NCBI GenBank assembly: GCA_964512955.1
Contig: CAZEKX010000007.1
Coordinates: 1-48,647, forward strand
Direction of reading: 5' to 3'
DNA from: HGM04593 sp964512955
Lineage (GTDB): Bacteria > Bacteroidota > Bacteroidia > Bacteroidales > Bacteroidaceae
Length of the DNA stretch: 48,647 nt
Positions 41,957-48,647 of the stretch are shown here, piece after piece. Numbering within the stretch: position 1 is the stretch's first letter; every line of letters begins with the position of its first letter. Position numbers and translations under genes: made by a program. Below the pieces are notes generated by a model. That model had not been told where the DNA came from. It was given only the letters and a program-made list of their open reading frames with translations, and made no database searches.

Positions 41957-43420
41957 TTAGTTATCGTTAATAATCCATCTGCCCTTATAATCACCACCTT
42001 CTCGTTTTAATGTACCTTCGTTTCGTAATTGGTCTATTATTTTTCTTACTTGTCGTTCACTTATATTCAATTGCTTGGAGAGGGTAGCACGCGATATTGA
42101 AGGATTATTTTTAATAAGATTGATTACTTTGTTATAAGTCTTGGCTGTCTCTGGATCGGTCTCTGGATCGGCCTGGATCGTCTCTGGAACACTCTTTGAA
42201 TTGTTCGCTCTCCAAATAACAACTCTAAAGTCCTCTTCTTGATGGAATTCCGGAGTCTTCAAACCGTAATTGCTACACTTATTAATGATATCTTCTGTAC
42301 CAGTACCAATCTTCTCTATATATCCATTCCAATACATTGGGTCGGCAAGTAGAGGGTTTGTGGGTAATGATTTATGAGGTCCATGCAACTTTTGAACTGT
42401 TAATCCATAAGGTAATATACCCGGGTTCCAAATCTCGAGTCTATCTCGAAAAAGCATTATTTGAACACTTGCATTGCTTGTATAATCTCTATGACAAACT
42501 GCATTAACGATAGCCTCTTTTACTGCTTCTATAGGTATTTCAGGACGAGTGGGAATATCGGCTTTTTCTCCTTTATCCCTTGTTCCTGTCCAATTGTTAA
42601 TGCGACTCATTACAAAACTTGTTGCTTGGTCGACAAGTTCAAAAACATCCCCTTTGTAAATTTGATAGGAAGGCATTGGCTTTTCAACTATATTGCCATA
42701 GAACTGCGCGCATTTTACTTCTGAAGTCTTAAAATATTTTTGTGGTTTTTTCCCAAATAATAATAATGCAGCATTTGCTAATTGTCCTTTATCATTGATT
42801 AAATCAAGATGAGTGAGCAGAGCAATTGGAGATGTATCTACAGAAAGAGGGAAATTCCGTTTTGAACGTGCCATGTGGATGAAATTCCTCATTTTATCTT
42901 CGTCTAAATCCTCCAATGTGGCATCGTTGTCATTGGACGTGTCGAATGGACTCCATCGTATATATTCTTTTTCCTCTAAATAGCGTATTAATGAGGCGTA
43001 TACCGATGTGCGTAATCCGTCTATATCAACAAATGTTTTACGAACGATGCTTTGCTCAGCCTTTTGTATAAGTGCTACCTCCTTTGGATGTCTTTCTTCC
43101 TCTTTTATGCTTTTTATATATATAAGGCGGCTTTTATGTAGTGTGGTTGCCAAATCGTATTCTCGCTCTGTTGGAGATATTCCTTCTTTATCTTCGTATC
43201 CATACATATTACCATATAACCCTAAATATATATCACAATGTTCTACCTCTTTTAAATATACATTTGATGTTGGATATTCGTTTGCTGGAACATCCTCAAA
43301 GATGAACGGCTCAAAGAATTTACCTAATAATACATCGGTACGAATATAATTACAAAGCATTGCTCGCTCTTCGGAAAATTCACTTTGTACACTGCTTATG
43401 AATATTTTAATTCGTTTCAT
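41957..43420 (-). CDS. DUF4062 / GHKL-like ATP-binding / winged-helix protein
   Basis: 487 aa. N-terminal DUF4062 (about 1-100: I-F-I-S-S-V-Q-S-E-F-S-E-E-R start, Y-L-G-L-Y-G-N-M-Y-G), related to TIR-like nucleotide-binding folds of signalling proteins. The middle and C-terminal part (about 180-400) resembles the ATP-binding putative-regulator family often mislabelled RecG: E-A-I-V-N-A-V-C-H-R-D-Y is the N-box and I-G-T-G-T-E a lid glycine motif. A winged helix closes the protein (about 430-480). A D-P-E-T tandem repeat, 12-bp units at 42147-42180, links the last two. It interrupts the polysaccharide operon between ugd and the WecG-like gene. It could be a regulator or a defence-like sensor. 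Confidence 0.8.
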   Translation of the reverse strand: MKRIKIFISSVQSEFSEERAMLCNYIRTDVLLGKFFEPFIFEDVPANEYPTSNVYLKEVEHCDIYLGLYGNMYGYEDKEGISPTEREYDLATTLHKSRLIYIKSIKEEERHPKEVALIQKAEQSIVRKTFVDIDGLRTSVYASLIRYLEEKEYIRWSPFDTSNDNDATLEDLDEDKMRNFIHMARSKRNFPLSVDTSPIALLTHLDLINDKGQLANAALLLFGKKPQKYFKTSEVKCAQFYGNIVEKPMPSYQIYKGDVFELVDQATSFVMSRINNWTGTRDKGEKADIPTRPEIPIEAVKEAIVNAVCHRDYTSNASVQIMLFRDRLEIWNPGILPYGLTVQKLHGPHKSLPTNPLLADPMYWNGYIEKIGTGTEDIINKCSNYGLKTPEFHQEEDFRVVIWRANNSKSVPETIQADPETDPETAKTYNKVINLIKNNPSISRATLSKQLNISERQVRKIIDQLRNEGTLKREGGDYKGRWIINDN

Positions 43421-43485
43421 CCTTTTTGGAGTATTGTCGATTATATCCTTTATTTATTGTTATACCTTATATATAAATAGGTGTA

Positions 43486-44760
43486 TCAGTCCCTGCGGAA
43501 TATATCGCGTGTATATACCTTTTGTGCTACATTGTCCAGAACTGCGTCGTAACGGTTGGCTATAATGGCTTGCGACTGTTGTTTGAAACGGTCGATGTCG
43601 TTCACCACGCAACTGCCAAAGAAGGTGCTGCCGTCGGGTAGGGTGGGCTCGTAGATAATTACTTGGGCTCCCTTGGCTTTTATGCGCTTCATTATTCCTT
43701 GAATGGACGACTGGCGAAAATTGTCGCTGTTGCTCTTCATGGTTAAACGGTACACTCCTATTGTACAGGGGTGTTCGCGAGTGGCATCGTAGTTCCCTTG
43801 GCTGTAGTAGTCGTAGTAACCCGCTTTGTGCAGTACTTGGTCGGCTATGAAGTCCTTGCGGGTGCGATTACTCTCTACTATTGCCGACATCATGTTTTGT
43901 GGTACGTCGCAGTAGTTGGCAAGCAGTTGCTTTGTGTCCTTGGGCAGGCAGTAACCGCCATAGCCAAACGAGGGGTTGTTGTAGTGGGTTCCAATACGTG
44001 GGTCTAGTCCCACTCCCTCTATTATTGCCTGTGTGTCGAGTCCTTTTACCTCGGCGTACGTGTCTAGTTCGTTGAAATAACTCACACGCAGAGCAAGGTA
44101 GGTGTTGGCAAAGAGTTTTACTGCCTCTGCCTCGGTAAGTCCCATGAACAGGGTGGGGATATTTTGTTTTATTGCACCTTGTTGCAAGAGTGTTGCAAAG
44201 GTTTGTGCGGCATGTTGCAATGGCTCATTGCCTTTGGGATAGCCTACTATTATGCGACTGGGGTATAAATTGTCGTATAACGCTTTACTCTCGCGTAGGA
44301 ACTCGGGCGAAAAGAGCAGGTTGAACTTTTTGCCTTGTAACCGGTTGTCGGTGGCAAAGCGTTGGGTGTATCTTGCATAAAGACTATGGCAATAGCCTAC
44401 CGGAATGGTACTCTTTATTACCATTACGGCACTAGGGTTGGACTCAATAACAAGGTCTATAACAGCCTCTACTGCCGATGTGTCGAAGAAGTTCTTTTGA
44501 GGGTCGTAGTTGGTGGGGGCTGCTATGACTACAAAGTCGGCATCGCGGTATGCCGATGCTCCGTCCATGGTTGCTGTGAGTCGCAATTCTTCTTTTGCAA
44601 GGTACTTCTCTATGTATTCGTCCTGTATTGGTGAACGACGATGGTTTATCATCTCTACCTTTTCGGGGACTATGTCTACTGCTGTTACATCGTTGTGCTG
44701 TGCCAACAGTGTGGCTATGCTTAATCCTACATAGCCTGTTCCTGCTACTGCTATCTTCAT
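43486..44760 (-). CDS. ugd: UDP-glucose 6-dehydrogenase
   Basis: 424 aa from the ATG at 44760, which begins the K-I-A-V-A-G-T-G-Y-V-G-L Rossmann NAD site. It oxidises UDP-glucose to UDP-glucuronic acid, a precursor for acidic glycans. The catalytic cysteine is in F-G-Y-G-G-Y-C-L-P-K-D-T near residue 250, and S-P-E-F-L-R-E-S is present near 145. The E. coli enzyme is similar but shorter (388 aa); the extra residues are in the C-terminal domain. The start follows the wzc stop by 4 bp, so translation is coupled. Confidence 0.9.
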   Translation of the reverse strand: MKIAVAGTGYVGLSIATLLAQHNDVTAVDIVPEKVEMINHRRSPIQDEYIEKYLAKEELRLTATMDGASAYRDADFVVIAAPTNYDPQKNFFDTSAVEAVIDLVIESNPSAVMVIKSTIPVGYCHSLYARYTQRFATDNRLQGKKFNLLFSPEFLRESKALYDNLYPSRIIVGYPKGNEPLQHAAQTFATLLQQGAIKQNIPTLFMGLTEAEAVKLFANTYLALRVSYFNELDTYAEVKGLDTQAIIEGVGLDPRIGTHYNNPSFGYGGYCLPKDTKQLLANYCDVPQNMMSAIVESNRTRKDFIADQVLHKAGYYDYYSQGNYDATREHPCTIGVYRLTMKSNSDNFRQSSIQGIMKRIKAKGAQVIIYEPTLPDGSTFFGSCVVNDIDRFKQQSQAIIANRYDAVLDNVAQKVYTRDIFRRD

Positions 44761-44764
44761 GTCT

Positions 44765-47197
44765 CTACTTTTTATCGTGATAGTGATATCCGTAACCGTA
44801 TCCGTAACCATAGCGGTAACCGTAACGATAACCGTAACGTCCGTTGCGTGCTTCTATGCCATTGATTATTATAGAGAAGTTCTTGAAACGGTTCTGGGTG
44901 TAGATATTGTTCATCTCGGGTATCATGCTGCGCTCCAACAATCCGCAGCGTACAAGGAAGAGTGTGCGGTCGGCTTGCTTTTCAATGATGCTGGAGTCGG
45001 CTACTATATCTATGGGCGGACAGTCGATAAGTACATAGTCGTACTGCTCACGTACCTTTTGTATCAATGTGGCAAAACGCTCGTCCTCCAATAGTTCGGT
45101 GGGGTTGGGTGGGATGGTTCCAACTGTCAAAGCGTATAGCCCTTGTGTCTCTTTATCCTCTATAATAAGTTTCTCGTAGTCGTTGTTCATGCCGGCAAGG
45201 TAGTTGCTGAGTCCCTCTTTGGGCGATTTAAAGTATGACGACAGTGATGCGTGACGCATATCACCATCTATGAGAAGTACTCTGTTGCCTTTGAGGGTTA
45301 GTGATTTCGCAAGGTTTATTATTGTGAAACTCTTACCGCTGCCGGGGTTGAACGAGGTGGTTATTATAACCTTGTGGTTGCTGTCCTTTGACATGAACTC
45401 GAGGTTGGTACGTAACACGCGGAATGCCTCGTTTATTATGTTGCGATTGCCGTCGCTGACAACAATGTCGAGTTTGTCCTCGCTCTTTTTAAGCAGTGAG
45501 CGCTTCTCTTTGCATGCTAATGGTATCTCGCCAACAATGGGTATGTTGACACCTTCGAAGTCCTTATGACCACGAATCTTGGTGTCGGTGTATTCGCGTA
45601 ACATGATAAGTCCGGCAGGAACCACCAAACCAATGGCGAATGCCATTAGCCATATTTTGCTTCGTACCGGTGAGGTGGGGGAAAGACCGCCTGTCGCCGG
45701 AGTTATGATACGTGTGTTGTAGGCTGTGAAGGCTTTTGAGAGTTGGCTCTCCTCGCGTTTCTGTAACAGGAACAGGTACAGTGTCTCTTTTACCTTCTGT
45801 TCACGTCCCTCGGAAACAAGGTATTTCGACTGGCTGGGGTTTTGTGCAATTCGTTGGTTGGTCTGCTCCTCTTCTCTTTGCAGGTTTGCCATTTGGGTGT
45901 TAAGAGCCTGTATCTGGTTTGCTATAGAGGCTATTATTGCTTGACGAAGTGATGCCAAGGTGTTGTCCAACTCTATTACCAATGGGTTTTGTGTACTGCT
46001 CGATGCCACAAGGTTGTTGCGTTGTAGCATGTTGCGGTTGTAGTTCGCAATCTGCTCGTTTATACCTGTGTCTCTAATGCCTACATTAACCGGGAGTATC
46101 TTGTTACGGGTGTTTTCATCGGTGAGGTACTTGCTTACGGCACGCGACATTTCCAATTCGTTGTTCAGGTCGAGCATCTTACTGCTTATCTCGCGGTTCT
46201 GCGACATGTAAAGGCTTGTTGCTACCGATACGTCGGGCAACAGGTGCTTACTTTTGTAACTCGATATGTTGCTGTCTACTGTTTCCAGTTCGCGACCTAT
46301 GTACTCTAAACGTTCGTTGATGAAACGCTCGGTCTCTACCGCAACTGTGTTCTTGTCTTCCATCCATTTCTCGTTGTATACGGTAATGAGGGTTCTAAGT
46401 ACATCGTCGGCGCGCTCTATTGAGTTATCGCTAATTGATATTGTTATAATATCTGCCTCTTTGTCCTTCAGGTTGTATGATAATTTGCTTGAATATATTG
46501 CTGTTGTTCCAAACTGGTTGTAACGGTTTACATAAATTGTTATGTCGTCGCCTTGTACATAGTGGGGGCTGGGAGCAATATGTATCTTTCCTATAGGGGT
46601 GGCAACGGTGTCTTGCGACATGCTGCCATCCTCTTGTGTTATGGATAATTGACCTTTAACTTTAATGTTTTCATCAATATCTTCTTCGTCGATTGTGCTG
46701 CTTGCAAAGTCGTACAAAGTGTATGTGCCATCCTTGTGCAGGTCTATTGTGAACTTTGCCGATACGTCATCGGGTATATCGCATATTGTGGCTTTAATGG
46801 GCAAACTGCTTCCGTAGAGTACGTTGCGGTGGAACGTTCCGTCGCAGGAGTAGTTCATATCCAAATTTAGTCTTTTTACTACTTCGGAAATATTAGCAGG
46901 TGATTGTATGGCGTACAACTCGTTGAAAACGGTTGTGTTACCTGTATATGCGCCCATGGATGCAAACTTCTCCATCTGTCCGCTCATGCTTCCTTGCTCC
47001 GATGTTTTTATCATTATATCGGTGTAGCGGGTATATCCGGGGTGGGTTGTTGCAATCTTATATGCCGCAATTCCCATTGTTATTGCGAGTGATATTACAA
47101 ACCAATACCAATTGCCAAGGCAATCCTTAAGAAACGATAGTACTTGGTCCTCCTCGTGCTGACGATTTACATTGTTGTATGTGTTGTTTGTGTCCAT
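44765..47197 (-). CDS. wzc: Wzc-like polysaccharide co-polymerase and BY-kinase
   Basis: 810 aa. Inner-membrane chain-length regulator and tyrosine autokinase for Wzy-dependent export. N-terminal Wzz domain with a membrane helix near 30-50, long periplasmic coiled coil (about 290-470), second membrane helix near 515-535, and a cytoplasmic kinase domain: Walker A N-P-G-S-G-K-S with Lys-622, Walker A' L-L-I-D-G-D-M, and Walker B V-L-I-D-C-P-P. The C-terminus is a tyrosine cluster of alternating Y-G and Y-R, the site of autophosphorylation. No Wzb-type phosphatase gene is in the window. It follows the export lipoprotein gene after 3 bp. Confidence 0.92.
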   Translation of the reverse strand: MDTNNTYNNVNRQHEEDQVLSFLKDCLGNWYWFVISLAITMGIAAYKIATTHPGYTRYTDIMIKTSEQGSMSGQMEKFASMGAYTGNTTVFNELYAIQSPANISEVVKRLNLDMNYSCDGTFHRNVLYGSSLPIKATICDIPDDVSAKFTIDLHKDGTYTLYDFASSTIDEEDIDENIKVKGQLSITQEDGSMSQDTVATPIGKIHIAPSPHYVQGDDITIYVNRYNQFGTTAIYSSKLSYNLKDKEADIITISISDNSIERADDVLRTLITVYNEKWMEDKNTVAVETERFINERLEYIGRELETVDSNISSYKSKHLLPDVSVATSLYMSQNREISSKMLDLNNELEMSRAVSKYLTDENTRNKILPVNVGIRDTGINEQIANYNRNMLQRNNLVASSSTQNPLVIELDNTLASLRQAIIASIANQIQALNTQMANLQREEEQTNQRIAQNPSQSKYLVSEGREQKVKETLYLFLLQKREESQLSKAFTAYNTRIITPATGGLSPTSPVRSKIWLMAFAIGLVVPAGLIMLREYTDTKIRGHKDFEGVNIPIVGEIPLACKEKRSLLKKSEDKLDIVVSDGNRNIINEAFRVLRTNLEFMSKDSNHKVIITTSFNPGSGKSFTIINLAKSLTLKGNRVLLIDGDMRHASLSSYFKSPKEGLSNYLAGMNNDYEKLIIEDKETQGLYALTVGTIPPNPTELLEDERFATLIQKVREQYDYVLIDCPPIDIVADSSIIEKQADRTLFLVRCGLLERSMIPEMNNIYTQNRFKNFSIIINGIEARNGRYGYRYGYRYGYGYGYGYHYHDKK

Positions 47198-47200
47198 GGC

Positions 47201-48034
47201 TTATCGGGTTACAAGGGTTATAACTGAGGTTAAAAGTGATGCAAGTGAAATCCAGAACGACGATGAACGCACGTTGTTTCCGTTTACGGTCGACTGACGG
47301 GCACGCATCTTGTTTGGCTCTACATAAACAACATCGTTTTGTTGCAGGTAGAATGCCGGAGAGTTGTATAAATCCTCCAAAGAGAGAAGGCTCACTGTGT
47401 ATGTAACTTTTCTATCACCTTCGTTGCGCAGTACCTGTATGTTGTCGCGACGTCCATGTATATTCAGGTCGCCTGCAAGGCTTATGGCATCGAGTAGTGT
47501 TATGGCATCGCGGTCTATCTTATATCGTCCGGGCGACTTAACCTCGCCTAAAACCGAAATGGTGAGGTTGGCATATTCCACTGTTACTATGTGGTCTTTA
47601 ATAAGATTCGACGCTGTTAATTTGTTTTTTATATGTTCGGCAACCTCTTGGCGAGTCATTCCACTCACTTTAACTTTTCCAAGTTCGGGAAAATCAATTT
47701 CTCCATTCTTGTCTATTGTGTAGCATGAAATACCTTGAGATGAAGAGTAATTGGTGGTTGAAGAACCTAACTGTCTCGATATGTAAGGCAGGTTGAACAT
47801 ATTGGAAAGTTCTTGGTTGCGGGAATTAACCACAATGGTAATTTTGTCTTCGGGTTGCAAAGTTATGTGTCGGGGTGTTGTTACAACTCGCTTACCGTTT
47901 TGTGCATCCTGAAAGTAAGCAATCTCTTTTGTCGACTGACACGATGTTGGCACTAACATTACCAACGCAACTGTTGCGGCAGTAATAAATTTGCTTGCAA
48001 ATTTAAAATGCCTTTTGATAACGGATTTTTTCAT
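47201..48034 (-). CDS. wza: Wza-like polysaccharide export lipoprotein
   Basis: 277 aa, first gene of the operon. Lipoprotein signal with basic start M-K-K-S-V-I-K-R-H, hydrophobic segment and lipobox P-T-S-C near residue 32, then the polysaccharide-export domain (L-Q-P-E-D-K-I-T-I-V-V near 60) and an SLBB domain with V-L-G-E-V-K-S-P-G-R-Y near 155-165. It is shorter than E. coli Wza (379 aa), as is usual in Bacteroidetes, and ends in a hydrophobic C-terminal helix that would cross the outer membrane. It forms the export channel with the Wzc-like protein. Confidence 0.9.
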   Translation of the reverse strand: MKKSVIKRHFKFASKFITAATVALVMLVPTSCQSTKEIAYFQDAQNGKRVVTTPRHITLQPEDKITIVVNSRNQELSNMFNLPYISRQLGSSTTNYSSSQGISCYTIDKNGEIDFPELGKVKVSGMTRQEVAEHIKNKLTASNLIKDHIVTVEYANLTISVLGEVKSPGRYKIDRDAITLLDAISLAGDLNIHGRRDNIQVLRNEGDRKVTYTVSLLSLEDLYNSPAFYLQQNDVVYVEPNKMRARQSTVNGNNVRSSSFWISLASLLTSVITLVTR

Positions 48035-48101
48035 ATTTAATTCTAATTTGTTTTTCCGTAAAATAAATATATGATTTCGCTAAATTGTATAATCCGGGGA
48101 C

Positions 48102-48133
48102 ATTGATAGTGGTGTAAAGTATTAACTATCAAT
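48102..48133 (-). promoter_or_regulatory. Hairpin in the 5' leader of the polysaccharide operon
   Basis: ATTGATAGT and ACTATCAAT are exact complements around a 14-nt loop, about 70 bp before the wza-like start and downstream of the promoter on the minus strand, so it is transcribed. No T tract follows, so it is not a plain terminator. Confidence 0.6.
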
Positions 48134-48197
48134 CAGTTGTAAAAATTGGCGTTCATCCAAAGCCGGTTACCTTAATGTTTTGGTAACATTTATGATG

Positions 48198-48228
48198 CGA
48201 AATTATACTTTTATTTTGAAAACACAAA
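48198..48228 (-). promoter_or_regulatory. Bacteroidetes promoter of the polysaccharide operon
   Basis: On the minus strand TTTG (48228-48225) and TAATTTCG (48205-48198) are separated by exactly 19 bp, an excellent match to the Bacteroidetes -33/-7 promoter. Transcription would start near 48190 and give a leader of about 155 nt. No inverted repeats of recombinase type flank it, so it is not an invertible promoter. Confidence 0.7.
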
Positions 48229-48633
48229 ATAAAATATATTTTAATTAAGGTGTAATAACAGAATTGAACCAATATGAATTGTACGTAAAAACAAAATTAA
48301 TTACAGTTTTGTTTAACAAAATACATGATATGTAAAATAAATTTACCAAATTGTTTTTAGTTTTCTGTTATATATTCCATGATAGTTGTTTGCGCTGTAT
48401 TTCGATACCTGTTTGATGAGATAATATTATATAGGTGAATCTTTGCGCGCTGTTGATGTTTGTTTTATGCAAATATTACTTAAGTGGGGTGCCGGCAGGT
48501 ACTTTTGAGCAATATTTGTTTGTTCTTTGTGTAAAAATGTACTGAAAAGTATAATATTTTGCCTGTTGAATGAACTTTTTTGAAGATTTTGCAAAAAAAA
48601 ACGTGATGAATTACTTTTTATAATGTTTTTTGT
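48229..48633. other. Gene-free AT-rich stretch upstream of the polysaccharide operon
   Basis: I see no ORF with support, RNA gene or repeat here. It separates the leftward polysaccharide promoter from a rightward promoter-like box at the window edge. Confidence 0.6.
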
Positions 48634-48641
48634 TATCTTTG
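48634..48641 (+). promoter_or_regulatory. Putative -7 box for a gene beyond the right edge
   Basis: TATCTTTG followed by TGC matches the local -7 pattern and points rightward out of the window. No clear -33 TTG is found at the usual distance. Confidence 0.45.
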
Positions 48642-48647
48642 TGCATC

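Noticed and set aside
44765..44850. Tandem repeat at the wzc 3' end as a separate genetic element
   Set aside because: The repeats only encode the tyrosine cluster expected at the C-terminus of BY-kinases.
48035..48647. Invertible capsule promoter of the Bacteroides type
   Set aside because: No pair of inverted recombination sites flanks the promoter; the only inverted repeat spans 32 bp, too small to invert a promoter.
1..48647. tRNA, rRNA or tmRNA genes
   Set aside because: I saw no conserved rRNA segment or tRNA T-arm signature by eye; a covariance-model scan was not possible, so a missed tRNA cannot be fully ruled out.

Overview
The window is chromosomal DNA of a member of the Bacteroidales, probably a gut or oral species. 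The evidence is the AT-rich sequence, the promoters of the Bacteroidetes type (-7 box TAnnTTTG or TATCTTCG with a -33 TTG/TTTG about 19-21 bp away), the NigD-like and SPOR lipoproteins, and the short MetH, Ca2+-ATPase and CorC genes. Genus and species cannot be read from the sequence alone. I found no rRNA, tRNA, CRISPR array or transposase.

Region 1 (about 0.3-14.2 kb) is ordinary core genome. A rightward operon carries a NigD-like lipoprotein, a Yip1-family membrane protein, smpB, metH (without the C-terminal reactivation domain), a PMCA-type Ca2+-ATPase and a CorC/HlyC protein. It is followed by a HAD phosphatase, a cytosolic 5'-nucleotidase, DUF456 and TspO membrane proteins, a CbpA-type DnaJ protein, a lipoprotein of unknown role and a SPOR-domain lipoprotein. 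A compact candidate small RNA with its own promoter and terminator lies at 14.3-14.45 kb.

Region 2 (14.5-20.2 kb) is accessory. It holds two leftward AAA/DUF4143 ATPases, each preceded by short direct repeats with a 32-33 bp period, and an orphan 918-aa protein that joins a phage tail-fibre (pyocin-knob-like) N-terminus to a calcineurin-like phosphoesterase.

Region 3 (20.2-48.2 kb) is one leftward exopolysaccharide/capsule locus of the Wzx/Wzy type. In transcription order it carries: wza-like export lipoprotein, wzc-like BY-kinase, ugd, a DUF4062/ATPase regulator-like gene, a WecG/TagA glycosyltransferase, a hexapeptide acyltransferase, a polysaccharide deacetylase, a two-gene cassette of unknown function, a GT4 and a GT4 fragment, a Wzx flippase, an FrhB-like Fe-S protein, a pyruvyl transferase, GT2, GT4, GT2 and GT4 glycosyltransferases, an acyltransferase, a Wzy polymerase, a GT2, a frameshifted acyltransferase, a GT4, a decayed cytidylyltransferase and LicD. 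A Bacteroidetes promoter about 160 bp upstream of the export gene and a 15-bp bidirectional terminator after licD bound the unit. No initiating sugar-phosphate transferase is visible, so lipid-linked priming must come from elsewhere.

The least explained part is the intergenic DNA of the locus. Where the tightly packed genes open into gaps, related structured modules recur: module A (about 178 bp, two hairpin domains, three copies), module B (up to 275 bp with a 17-bp hairpin, three copies) and module C (a short hairpin before start codons, three copies). Paired substitutions preserve several stems. They look like reused leader RNAs inside one long polysaccharide operon, acting either as cis-acting transcription-elongation elements or as recombination joints for gene shuffling. 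Two B copies, identical at 274 of 275 positions, flank the two-gene cassette. The FrhB-like gene contains a chain of hairpins inside its coding sequence. The WecG-like gene contains a ten-base C tract, and other genes carry seven-base G or T tracts, one of them at a frameshift.
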